Source: Halarcobacter ebronensis (GTDB taxonomy: Bacteria > Campylobacterota > Campylobacteria > Campylobacterales > Arcobacteraceae). Taken from it: a stretch of 64,000 nt of DNA. Location of the stretch: NCBI RefSeq assembly GCF_013201825.1, contig NZ_CP053836.1, positions 1,178,001-1,242,000 of the forward strand, written 5' to 3'. The translations under genes and the position numbers were made by a program. This document shows positions 26,192-34,607 of this stretch, piece by piece. Below the pieces are notes generated by a model. It was given only the letters and a program-made list of their open reading frames with translations, was not told the origin of the DNA and did no database searches. Every line of letters starts with the position of its first letter. Within the stretch, counting starts at the first letter, position 1.

Positions 26192-26420
26192 TTCTAGAAC
26201 CTTTATTTTAGGATAAAGAGTTCGTTAGGGTAGGATTTCTCCTACCTGATAATTGTTACACCAAATTTAGACTTATAAAATACGAACTAGCAATGCTGTT
26301 CTTGTTGCCACTCAAATTTAAAGTATAACTATCAAACTCGCCATCAAGCTAATTATTTTTTATAATTGCTTTAGTTCCGCACCGATATATTATCTTTCAA
26401 ACTCTAAGGAAATATATTAT
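26192..26420 (-). ncRNA. Candidate IS110 bridge RNA region (left-end non-coding segment)
   Basis: About 230 non-coding bases lie immediately upstream of the transposase on its own strand, where IS110-group elements encode their bridge (seek) RNA. The clearest structure is a 7-bp stem GGTAGGA/TCCTACC closed by a GAAA tetraloop (26246-26229 on the minus strand), a typical RNA GNRA hairpin. Target- and donor-binding loops were not resolved by eye, so the limits are approximate. Confidence 0.4.
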
Positions 26421-26511
26421 CATATTCCCTTAAATGTATTATATAAGTTTTGCAGACTAGCTTTAAAAAATAAAAATTGAAGGGACTCTGTAAGAGCTTT
26501 AACAACTGTTT

Positions 26512-26650
26512 GGTTGCTTTTGGCGCAACCTTTTTCAATAAAAAGGTTGTAAGCGTGACATACGCACGTGTGCACAAGAGAGATTATAAAACCGTAGGTT
26601 TTATGTTTGCAACTCTTTGTAAAGAGTGCAAGTGAAGTTTTATTTACAAT
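26512..26650. repeat. Cluster of short hairpins between IS110 element and the radical SAM gene
   Basis: Non-coding segment with several stems in a row: GGTTGC/GCAACC, CAACCTTTTT/AAAAAGGTTG (26527-26536 with 26541-26550), AAAACC/GGTTTT and ACTCTTT/AAAGAGT. The second stem, with its CAATA-containing loop, resembles the 3' block of the structured repeat at 58325-58357. It probably contains the terminator of the convergent-side transcripts. Confidence 0.5.
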
Positions 26651-26665
26651 AATTTTTCCAAAAAA

Positions 26666-27931
26666 TTATAAAACCCTTTTTTGCCTAAACATCGCTCTTA
26701 CTCTATCCATTTGAGAATAAAAACTAGACATCATAATTATAAATACATAAGAGCCTTTTTTTGTAAGAAAAATTGTCTCATCTTCCATATGGATTAAATT
26801 AAAATATTTCATTAAGGCAAGCTCTTTATTTAGTTGTACTTCCAACTCTTTTCCAAACATTTTTTTATAATTTTCAAGGCTTAGACTTCCTGAAAACAGA
26901 GTTGATAAAAGATAGTACAATGCTTGTTCTTTTTGGCTAAAAGTGGATTTTGCAATTATTGTATCTTTTTTAGATTTTAGTAGTTCTTCATACTCTTTTA
27001 GATTAAATGCATTTACAAAAAGATTCCCTTGTAAATATGAAAAAGCACCACTTCCCAAACCAATATATTCATTATGTTTTGAGATATATTCATCATCCAA
27101 ATTATACTCATCTTTTGAAAATGACCACATATTATTTTGATTATAATCTTTTAACATTTCACAGATTATATTGTAAAAATTTTCTCTATTTGTATTTGGT
27201 ATAAACTGTTCCAAAAATTTGCTGTTTAGTTTGCTATTCATCAAAGGATAGGTTACTATTTGATCAACTCCCAAAGATTTTGATATATTAATATCGTTTC
27301 TTAAACTCTCTTCACTTTGATTTGGCAGATTAAAGATTAAATCAATACTTGTTTGAGGAACTACTCCAACTATTTTTTTTATTCTATTTATTATATTCTC
27401 TGAGTTTCCAAATTTATCATATCTTCCCATACTTTTTAAAAGTGTATCATCAAAACTTTGTATTCCAATAGATAATCTTTTTACCAGACCTTTTAGTTTT
27501 TCTATTGTATTTAACTCTATATGATTTGGGTCAGTTTCACAAGATATATCTTCAACACAAAAGAGTTCTTTTACTAATTTAATTGTTTTTATTAATTCAT
27601 CTGCATTTATAAGAGGACTTCCTCCTCCTATATATACTGAGTTGATTTTTACATTATGAGATTTAAGTATTTTTATCTCTTCTCGTAAATTTTTAAAATA
27701 GTTATTTGACTCTTTTATATTGTGTTGATACTTATGAAAGGTACAAAATGGGCAAAGATTATCGCAAAATGGAACATGTATATATAAAAGATAAGATAGT
27801 TTGCTATTTATATGATTAAATTTTGAATCATCTTTAGATGTTCTTATAATATTTACTGATGATTCAAATGTTTTAGTTACCAAACTATCTGCTATATTGT
27901 ATAAAAAGGTGTTTTTTATGCTATTTTTCAT
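26666..27931 (-). CDS. HemN/HemW-like radical SAM protein
   Basis: A 421-aa radical SAM protein with the C-x3-C-x2-C cluster motif (CDNLCPFC, near residue 55) preceded by LLYIHVPFC, as in the oxygen-independent coproporphyrinogen III oxidase/HemW family. VYIGGGSPLINADELI, ISCETDPNHIEL, RLSIGIQSFDDTLLKSMGR and TSIDLIFNLPNQ follow the HemN barrel order. True HemN makes protoporphyrinogen; many homologues instead insert haem (HemW) or have other roles, and the residues separating these are not clear here. It is divergent from the psr operon with 153 bases between, hinting at co-regulation under anaerobic respiration. Confidence 0.75.
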   Translation of the reverse strand: MKNSIKNTFLYNIADSLVTKTFESSVNIIRTSKDDSKFNHINSKLSYLLYIHVPFCDNLCPFCTFHKYQHNIKESNNYFKNLREEIKILKSHNVKINSVYIGGGSPLINADELIKTIKLVKELFCVEDISCETDPNHIELNTIEKLKGLVKRLSIGIQSFDDTLLKSMGRYDKFGNSENIINRIKKIVGVVPQTSIDLIFNLPNQSEESLRNDINISKSLGVDQIVTYPLMNSKLNSKFLEQFIPNTNRENFYNIICEMLKDYNQNNMWSFSKDEYNLDDEYISKHNEYIGLGSGAFSYLQGNLFVNAFNLKEYEELLKSKKDTIIAKSTFSQKEQALYYLLSTLFSGSLSLENYKKMFGKELEVQLNKELALMKYFNLIHMEDETIFLTKKGSYVFIIMMSSFYSQMDRVRAMFRQKRVL

Positions 27932-28020
27932 CTTATATCCTTTTTAAATCTTATTTGTAATTATATTCAATCACCGTAAATTTTGAGTAAACAATTATTT
28001 TATGAATGAATAGTTGTTCA

Positions 28021-28041
28021 AATTTACATTGAATTTACATT
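28021..28041 (+). promoter_or_regulatory. Direct-repeat operator candidate upstream of psrA
   Basis: AATTTACATT occurs twice with an 11-base period (28021-28030 and 28032-28041). Tandem 10-base repeats at one helical turn are the usual binding sites of OmpR/PhoB-type response regulators, and such a regulator is encoded at the end of this operon. The site lies 44-64 bases before the psrA start, within the divergent promoter region. Confidence 0.45.
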
Positions 28042-28084
28042 TAAATATTAAGATTCCTTTAATATTTTAAAAGAAGGATCAAAA

Positions 28085-30379
28085 ATGAGTAGTACTTATA
28101 GTAGGAGAGATTTTCTAAAAACTACTTCTTGCACTGCTATAATCGCAGGTTCATCATGTATGGCAGCCAAACTAGGTTCACTTGATAATAATATTATAAA
28201 TGGTGGAGTTACAAAGAGTGTTAATACATATTGTGAAATGTGCAGTAGTAGATGTCAAATTGAATGTAAAGTCGTTGATGGCAAAGTTTCATTTATAGAA
28301 GGAAACAAACATTCTAAAGGAATGAGCACTTCTGTTTGTGCAAGGGGTGCATCTGGTCATTCACAACTTTATGATAATCAAAGATTGGTTAAACCAATGA
28401 TTAGAGTAGGAAAGAGAGGAGAAGATAAATGGATGGTTGTTTCTTACGAAAAAGCTTATGATTTTATTGCTGAAAAGCTTAAAAAAATCACTGATGAGTA
28501 TGGAGCAAAAGCAACTCTGTTCTCTTCAAAAACTGGAGAAAACTTTAATCATATAGCTACATTTGCAAATATTTTTGGTAGTCCAAATATATTTTCCCAT
28601 GTTAGTACTTGTCCAATAACTTATGATATAGCTTTTGAACATACATATGGAGGAAAATTAAAAAGAGATTTCTCTAATGCAAAATATATTTTAAACTTTG
28701 GACACAATCTTTTTGAAGGGATTGCTGTTAGCAAAACAAAAAAACTTGCTCATGCTGCAAATAGTGAAAAAACAAAACTTGTTGTGCTTGATCCAAGATT
28801 TTCAGTTGTTGCTTCAAAAGCTGATGAGTGGTATCCAGTTAAACCAGGAACTGACTTGGCTTTTGTTTTATCATTAATTCATGTTTGGTTAAGAGATGGA
28901 AAATATGATAAAGAGTTTGTTGAAAAATATACTATTGGAATTGAAAAACTAATAGAGAGTACAAAAGATACAACTCCAAAATGGCAAGAGCAAATCACAG
29001 GTATTAAAGCCGAAGTTGCTGAAAGAGTAGCAAATGAGATATATAAAGCTGCACCAAATTGTATTATAGATTGGGGACATAAAACAACAACAGGAGCAAG
29101 TGAGTATCAAAAAACAAGAGCAATTTTAGTTGCAAATGTTCTAATGGGTAATCTTGAAAAAGCTGGAGGACTCTTTTTTGGTAAAAAAGCAAAATCGGTA
29201 AATAAAATTGCAAATATGGATATTGCTCCTGTTATTACAAATCCTGACGGGCATATAAAATATATTCAAGAGGAGAGAATTGACCATGCAACGCAAAAAG
29301 GTGCGAATGTTTTTGTTTCTAGAAAAATGGGCGTTTTAATGGATATTCCAGATGCAATTTTATCTCAAAAACCATATCCCGTAAAAGCTTGGATAATGAC
29401 AAGAACAAACCCTTTAATTACAGTTGCCAACTCTCAAAAAATGAAAAAAGCAATGGAAAAACTAGATTTGATTGTTGTAAATGATGTTTATATGTCAGAA
29501 ACAGCGATGATGGCAGATGTTGTACTTCCAGAAGCAACTTATTTAGAGAGAGATGAAGGTATTGCAGATGTTTCATCTATGGCACCAGCTTATATGATGA
29601 GAAATAAAGTTGTTGACCCAATTAATAAAACACAAACAATCTCTGAAATATTAAGAGCTCTTGCAAAAAGATTGGATTTGGATTCTAACTATAAATGGCA
29701 AACAGTTACAAATTTTAGAGTACAACAAGCAAAAGGGAATAGTGAACTTTTAGAAAAACTAGCAAAAGATGGTTATGTTAGTTTTGGAGTACCTTCATTA
29801 TTATATAGAGAAAAATCATATGTGGATAATTTTGTAAAAAAATATCCAAGTGCTGCATCAAATCTTGATAGTGATGGACTATTTGCAAATATGCTTAAAT
29901 TTAAAACACCAAGTGGAAAAATTGAAATCTTCTCAGAAGAGGTTGAAGAAAATTTCCCAGGTTATGGCGTTCCAGCAAAACATGATACAGATGTGGCAAA
30001 AGGTTATCCATATATTATAACATCAGGTAAAACTGCTCTTCATACAAATGGGCATACTCAAAATATACCATTTTTAAATATGTTAATGAGTGATAATCCT
30101 GTATGGGTAAATCCACTTACAGCAAAAAAAGAGAATATAAAAAATGGTGATTTAATCTATTTGGAAAATAATATTGGTAAAGAGAAAGCTACAGTGTTTG
30201 TAACAGAGGCTATTAGACCTGATACTCTATTTGTTTATATGGGATTTGGTAGAGAGTCTGAGGAATTAAAAAGAGCCAATGGTAAAGGAACAAGTCAATC
30301 TAAGCTACTCTCTTTAGATAAAGGACCAGTATGTTCTACAATGATTACAAATATTGGTGTAAAAATCACAAAAGCATAG
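28085..30379 (+). CDS. psrA: Molybdopterin oxidoreductase catalytic subunit, polysulfide/thiosulfate reductase type
   Basis: Periplasmic catalytic subunit of a Psr/Phs-type respiratory reductase. The 764-aa protein has a Tat signal (SRRDFLKTT), a [4Fe-4S] motif at C50-x2-C53-x3-C57-x27-C85, and VSTCPITYD with Cys176 as the likely molybdenum ligand, as in the DMSO-reductase branch using Cys. Family motifs WYPVKPGTDLAF, WIMTRTNPLI and VVLPEATYLERDEG follow. psrB and psrC complete the complex. Polysulfide, thiosulfate and tetrathionate enzymes cannot be separated safely here; size and a four-gene context fit PsrA/PhsA best. Confidence 0.87.
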   Translation: MSSTYSRRDFLKTTSCTAIIAGSSCMAAKLGSLDNNIINGGVTKSVNTYCEMCSSRCQIECKVVDGKVSFIEGNKHSKGMSTSVCARGASGHSQLYDNQRLVKPMIRVGKRGEDKWMVVSYEKAYDFIAEKLKKITDEYGAKATLFSSKTGENFNHIATFANIFGSPNIFSHVSTCPITYDIAFEHTYGGKLKRDFSNAKYILNFGHNLFEGIAVSKTKKLAHAANSEKTKLVVLDPRFSVVASKADEWYPVKPGTDLAFVLSLIHVWLRDGKYDKEFVEKYTIGIEKLIESTKDTTPKWQEQITGIKAEVAERVANEIYKAAPNCIIDWGHKTTTGASEYQKTRAILVANVLMGNLEKAGGLFFGKKAKSVNKIANMDIAPVITNPDGHIKYIQEERIDHATQKGANVFVSRKMGVLMDIPDAILSQKPYPVKAWIMTRTNPLITVANSQKMKKAMEKLDLIVVNDVYMSETAMMADVVLPEATYLERDEGIADVSSMAPAYMMRNKVVDPINKTQTISEILRALAKRLDLDSNYKWQTVTNFRVQQAKGNSELLEKLAKDGYVSFGVPSLLYREKSYVDNFVKKYPSAASNLDSDGLFANMLKFKTPSGKIEIFSEEVEENFPGYGVPAKHDTDVAKGYPYIITSGKTALHTNGHTQNIPFLNMLMSDNPVWVNPLTAKKENIKNGDLIYLENNIGKEKATVFVTEAIRPDTLFVYMGFGRESEELKRANGKGTSQSKLLSLDKGPVCSTMITNIGVKITKA

Positions 30380-30388
30380 GGAGCTGTT

Positions 30389-30958
30389 ATGAAAAAGAAA
30401 TATAGAATGATACATGACGAAAATCTTTGTATAGGTTGTCAAGCGTGTAGTGTTGCTTGTAGAAGTGAAAACAAAGTTCCTGATGATCTATTTAGATTAC
30501 AAGTTAGAGTAAAAACAGAAGGTGTTTTTCCAGATTTGAGAATGGATATGAAAAGACACTCTTGTGTAATGTGTGAAGATACACCTTGCGTAACTGTATG
30601 TCCAACAGGAGCATCATTTAAAACAGAAGATGGGCTTGTTCAAGTTGATCCAAAACTTTGCGTTTCATGTAAATATTGTATTGTTGCTTGTCCTTATGAA
30701 GCAAGATTTATAAATCCAGTAACAAAAAATGCAGATAAATGTACTTTTTGTTATTCAAATAGGGTTTCAAAAGGTCAAGATCCAGCATGTGTTACAGTAT
30801 GTCCTACTGATGCTTTGGTTTTTGGGGATATTAATGATACTACATCAGAAGTTTATAAAAAAGCAAAAGAGTCAACTCTTGTATATCCTAAAGCACATTT
30901 AGGTACTAAGCCAAAATTAGCCTTTGTTCCTAACAAAAAAGGAGTAAGTTATGAATAA
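30389..30958 (+). CDS. psrB: Four-cluster ferredoxin-like electron transfer subunit
   Basis: Electron-transfer subunit linking the membrane anchor to the molybdenum subunit. The 189-aa protein contains four cysteine groups for four [4Fe-4S] clusters: CIGCQACSVAC, CVMCEDTPCVTVCP, CVSCKYCIVACP and CTFCYSN...CVTVCP, the standard order of PsrB/PhsB/DmsB. There is no signal peptide; it would be exported with the Tat-borne catalytic subunit. It lies nine bases after psrA behind GGGAGC and overlaps psrC by eight bases. Confidence 0.92.
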   Translation: MKKKYRMIHDENLCIGCQACSVACRSENKVPDDLFRLQVRVKTEGVFPDLRMDMKRHSCVMCEDTPCVTVCPTGASFKTEDGLVQVDPKLCVSCKYCIVACPYEARFINPVTKNADKCTFCYSNRVSKGQDPACVTVCPTDALVFGDINDTTSEVYKKAKESTLVYPKAHLGTKPKLAFVPNKKGVSYE

Positions 30959-31919
30959 TATATGGGGAAGTATGTCTCAATATGAGATTATAAATTGGCC
31001 ATGGCCAATTGCAGTATATCTGTTTTTAGCGGGAATTAGTGCAGGAGCAATCATAATTGCACTACTTGTTAAATGGAATAAACATGATAATGAAGTTCCA
31101 ACAATTTGGGATGCTATGGTTAAAGCAGGTGCAATTATATCTCCATTAACTATTGTTGTAGGATTATTACTTCTTATTGGTGATTTAGGGAAACCTCTAT
31201 CTTTTTATTTGTTGCTTATAAACTATAACTTTAGTTCAGTAATGACCTTAGGGGTTTTAGCACTATTTGTTTACACACCTTTTGCATTTATCTTTGCAGG
31301 TTTGATTTTTGAAGATAAAATTAAAAATAGTTTTTTATCGTTTTTATATCCAATTATAGGTTATATAAAAAGTTACTCAAGATACTCAAAAAATATTGAG
31401 TATATTCTGTTTTTCTTAGCAATTGTTGTGGGAGCTTATACAGGTTTCTTATTATCTGCAAATATGAGTATTCCAATGTGGAATTCACCTGTTTTACCAA
31501 TTTTATTTTTGGCTTCAGGTATCTCTGCTGGAATTGCAGGAAATATTTTAGTTGGACTTTTGTTCTTTAAAAGTAGTATCAACAAAGAGAGTATCAAATA
31601 TCTTTTAATGTTGGATTTAAGAGTTATTTTAGTTGAGATTCCTTTATTGCTTATCCTTTTTGTTGGAATGATCTACACAGGCGGAGCTTCAAAAATCTCT
31701 GCTATGCAAGCCTTGACAATAGGAAACTGGGCAATGATTTTTTGGGTTGGTGTTATTGCTTTTGGGCTTTTAACTCCACTTTTAATAGCATTTACTGCTT
31801 TGAAAAATCATGCATATAAAGTTAGATTTATAATAATAAATTCACTTGTTGTAATAGTGGGTGTAATCCTATTAAGATTCTATGTTGTTTATGCAGGGCA
31901 ACTATTTACAGGAGTTTAA
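30951..31919 (+). CDS. psrC: NrfD/PsrC-type integral membrane quinol-interacting subunit
   Basis: Membrane anchor that passes electrons between the quinone pool and PsrB. The 322-aa protein has about eight membrane helices, beginning with WPWPIAVYLFLAGISAGAII, the NrfD family opening, and containing LLLIGDLGKPLSFYLLLINY. No haem-binding histidine pattern is obvious, as expected for NrfD-type anchors. It is the last structural gene; a short hairpin follows before the regulatory genes. Confidence 0.9.
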   Translation: MNNIWGSMSQYEIINWPWPIAVYLFLAGISAGAIIIALLVKWNKHDNEVPTIWDAMVKAGAIISPLTIVVGLLLLIGDLGKPLSFYLLLINYNFSSVMTLGVLALFVYTPFAFIFAGLIFEDKIKNSFLSFLYPIIGYIKSYSRYSKNIEYILFFLAIVVGAYTGFLLSANMSIPMWNSPVLPILFLASGISAGIAGNILVGLLFFKSSINKESIKYLLMLDLRVILVEIPLLLILFVGMIYTGGASKISAMQALTIGNWAMIFWVGVIAFGLLTPLLIAFTALKNHAYKVRFIIINSLVVIVGVILLRFYVVYAGQLFTGV

Positions 31920-31923
31920 AATA

Positions 31924-31950
31924 TAACTAGAGAGATTAACCTTTCTAGTT
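31924..31950 (+). terminator. Weak hairpin after psrC
   Basis: AACTAGAGAG and CTTTCTAGTT form a 7-bp perfect outer stem with a partly paired interior. The run after it is not a clean T-tract, so it may act as a processing or partial termination site separating psrABC from the regulatory trio. Confidence 0.35.
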
Positions 31951-31963
31951 GTATACTATTATT

Positions 31964-32629
31964 ATGAAGATATTATTATTAGAAGATGATTATGTTTATA
32001 ATGAGAGCATAAAAGAGTATTTAGAGGATTTAGGTTTTCAAGTAGATAGCTTTTATGATGGAGAATCAGCTCTTGATTCAATCATAGATAATAATTACTA
32101 TTTGGCAATTTTAGATATAAAAGTGCCAAAATTAAATGGGCATGAAGTAATCAAATATTTAAAAGATATAGGCGATAAAACGCCTATTATAATAACAACA
32201 TCACTAACTGATATTGATAATATTACTATTGGATATCAGTTAGGATGTAAAGACTATCTAAAAAAACCTTTTGAGTTAAAAGAGTTAGAATTAAGAATAA
32301 ACTCTTTACTTGATTCACACTATGAAATTGACAAAGAGAATATTTGTAATCTAAAAAATGATTACACTTTTAATATTATTTCAGGATTATTAAAATACAA
32401 AGATGAAGTTATTGATTTAACTTCAAAAGAGAAAGATCTGATTTTATTTCTTATAAAAAATGCAAACTGTTTTTGTGAGATAGAGAATATTAGAGAAAAT
32501 GTGTGGGAAGGTAAAGAGATACATCATGCAGATATAAGAATGTATATTAGGAAAATTCGTCTGAAAACTCATAAGGATTTTATAATCTCATTAAGGGGAG
32601 TAGGGTACAAAATTGAAGTTACAAAGTAG
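31964..32629 (+). CDS. OmpR/PhoB-family response regulator
   Basis: A 221-aa transcription regulator. The receiver domain has the acidic pair LLLEDD, the phosphorylation site LAILDIKVP (Asp51) and the KKPF lysine. The C-terminal winged helix includes LTSKEKDLILFLIKNA and RMYIRKIRLKT. The ATG at 31964 is preferred over an in-frame TTG at 31949, which falls inside the post-psrC hairpin. It overlaps the kinase gene and directly follows psrABC, so it probably controls that operon, possibly through the direct repeats at 28021-28041. Confidence 0.88.
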   Translation: MKILLLEDDYVYNESIKEYLEDLGFQVDSFYDGESALDSIIDNNYYLAILDIKVPKLNGHEVIKYLKDIGDKTPIIITTSLTDIDNITIGYQLGCKDYLKKPFELKELELRINSLLDSHYEIDKENICNLKNDYTFNIISGLLKYKDEVIDLTSKEKDLILFLIKNANCFCEIENIRENVWEGKEIHHADIRMYIRKIRLKTHKDFIISLRGVGYKIEVTK

Positions 32630-33785
32630 TGAAAAAAAACTTGCATATTTTTATACTCTGCTTCTTATGATACTTTTTAGTATTCCTGTATATTTTGCAC
32701 TTAATCTTGCTGTAAATAATGAACTAATAATAAAAGAGATGGCTTTAAAAAACTTCTCAAATGAAGTTGAAAAGAGTTTATATTCAGGTCAGTTAGGACT
32801 TGTAAGAAGTGTAAAAGTGAATTTTGCATTTGTTAATAAAGATGGAGAGATTCAACTTAATAATCTATCTAAAGATTTAGATAATTTTAACTTTAGAGTC
32901 TATGAAGAGTATCCATATTTGTACTATAGAAAAGATGTTAATAAAAATATCTATGATGTTTCATTTATTGTAAGTGAAGTTGAACTTAACTATTCAAAAG
33001 CGATACTTCTTGCGATACTTCTATTTATAGTTGTTCTTATGAATATTTATATTTTAAACAAGAGTATTATAAGAAGTGCAACAAGACCTTATGAGATACT
33101 TCAAAAATATACAAATGTACTCTTTAATGACACTATGCATGAACTGAAAACACCACTTGGAATTTTAAATATAAATTTGGATTTACTCTCAAGAAATAGT
33201 GAACCAAATAAATATGTAAAGAGAATGAAAACTGCAATAAAACAGATACAAGTAAATTATGAATCAATTGAATATTATATAAAAAATAGAAAAATAAAAT
33301 ACTCTAAAGAGAAAATCAATCTATCAACATATTTGGAGTCAAGAATAGAGTATTTTGAAGATATAGCAAACTCTAAATTTATAAAAATCAGATCAGAAAT
33401 AGAGAATAAAATCTATGTTTATATGAATAGTTTGGAACTTCAAAGAGTTATAGATAATACATTAATGAATGCAATAAAATACTCAAGACCCGAAAGTAAT
33501 GTTGAGATTAATTTAGCTTTGGATGAGAATAAAAATTATGCACTTTTGTCAATAAAAGATTATGGTTATGGAATAAAAGATACAGATGCCATTTTCGATA
33601 GATTTTCAAGGGAAGATACAATTCAAGGTGGCTTTGGTTTAGGGCTTAATATTGTAAAAACAATATGTAATAAAGATGGCATAAAAATAAGTGTGGAATC
33701 AAAAGAGAATTTTGGTTCAACTTTCTCTTATAGATTTGAGATTTACAAAATAAAATTTTTGGATAGAATTGAAGATGCAAAATAG
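32613..33785 (+). CDS. Sensor histidine kinase
   Basis: Membrane kinase partner of the response regulator. Of 390 aa, there is a helix at about 12-32, a short periplasmic region of about 95 residues without a recognised sensor fold, and a second helix at about 130-148. The phospho-acceptor box is MHELKTPLG (His176), and the ATPase domain shows N-box NTLMNAIKYS, G1 DYGYGI and G2 GGFGLGLNI. Translation appears to start at TTG 32613, with AGGG at 32602-32605 upstream, overlapping the regulator by 17 bases. It overlaps the next gene, a dCache-like protein that may supply its sensing domain. Confidence 0.88.
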   Translation: MKLQSSEKKLAYFYTLLLMILFSIPVYFALNLAVNNELIIKEMALKNFSNEVEKSLYSGQLGLVRSVKVNFAFVNKDGEIQLNNLSKDLDNFNFRVYEEYPYLYYRKDVNKNIYDVSFIVSEVELNYSKAILLAILLFIVVLMNIYILNKSIIRSATRPYEILQKYTNVLFNDTMHELKTPLGILNINLDLLSRNSEPNKYVKRMKTAIKQIQVNYESIEYYIKNRKIKYSKEKINLSTYLESRIEYFEDIANSKFIKIRSEIENKIYVYMNSLELQRVIDNTLMNAIKYSRPESNVEINLALDENKNYALLSIKDYGYGIKDTDAIFDRFSREDTIQGGFGLGLNIVKTICNKDGIKISVESKENFGSTFSYRFEIYKIKFLDRIEDAK

Positions 33786-34593
33786 ACAATTTATATTATT
33801 AACTTTTATTGTATTAATAAGTTGCGGGGGTTTAGTTTGGGTATTTAACAACTACTTGGAGTATGAAAATCAAGAGAAAAATGAGAAAATCATTGATCTT
33901 TATTTAGATGAGTTAACAGGATTAGTTAATAAAAATAGAAATCTAGTTTTAACAGCATCTGTCCTTTTAGCAAAAGATGAAGCAATAAAAAGGTGTTTAA
34001 AAACAAACAAAAGATGTAACTGTTTTAAATATTTGACAAAATCAAAACAAGGGCTTCTTGATACTCTTGTATTTGATGACTTGAAAATACATATCCATGA
34101 TAGAAATCTAAAAAGTTTTTATAGGCTTTGGAGTAATAACCAAGATAATGATTCCCTTTCCTCTTTTAGGTATTCATTAAATCAAGTTAAAAATACTCAA
34201 AAATCACTCTCTTGTATTGAAATAGGAAGATACTCTATGTTAATAAGAGGGATAACTCCTGTTATTGAAGAGGGAGAGTATTTGGGTTCAATAGAGGCTA
34301 TTACAAATTTTGATTCTGTAATAAAACATTTTAATAAAAAGGGAGTAAAACTTTTTATTTTGATGAATAAAGAGTATGAATATATTGTCTCAAAAATTAA
34401 GTTTAAAGAGGAACAAAAACTTAAGAATTATACTCTTTTAAATGAGACAAATGAGGATATTTCATTTTTAAAAGATATGGAGTTTAAAAAAACTTCTTAT
34501 CAAAAAGTGGGGTATTTTTATTTGATAAATACTCCAATTTATGATTTAAACCATACAATTATAGGTTATTATGTACTAAAAGTAGTTTTATAA
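33775..34593 (+). CDS. Free-standing membrane-anchored dCache-like sensor protein
   Basis: A 272-aa protein with one N-terminal membrane helix (FILLTFIVLISCGGLVWVF) and an extracytoplasmic domain carrying the dCache_3 pattern: KIHIHDRNLKSFYRLWSN, LSSFRYSLNQV, CIEIGRYSMLIRGITPVIEE and LGSIEAI. It has no cytoplasmic output domain, which is unusual because dCache_3 normally sits in kinases, cyclases or chemoreceptors. Three Cys lie close together (CLKTNKRCNC). It overlaps the kinase gene end by 11 bases, so it is probably a ligand-sensing accessory of that kinase. ATG 33775 is chosen over an in-frame TTG six bases upstream. Confidence 0.65.
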   Translation: MQNRQFILLTFIVLISCGGLVWVFNNYLEYENQEKNEKIIDLYLDELTGLVNKNRNLVLTASVLLAKDEAIKRCLKTNKRCNCFKYLTKSKQGLLDTLVFDDLKIHIHDRNLKSFYRLWSNNQDNDSLSSFRYSLNQVKNTQKSLSCIEIGRYSMLIRGITPVIEEGEYLGSIEAITNFDSVIKHFNKKGVKLFILMNKEYEYIVSKIKFKEEQKLKNYTLLNETNEDISFLKDMEFKKTSYQKVGYFYLINTPIYDLNHTIIGYYVLKVVL

Positions 34594-34607
34594 AAGAGTA
34601 GAAGAGA

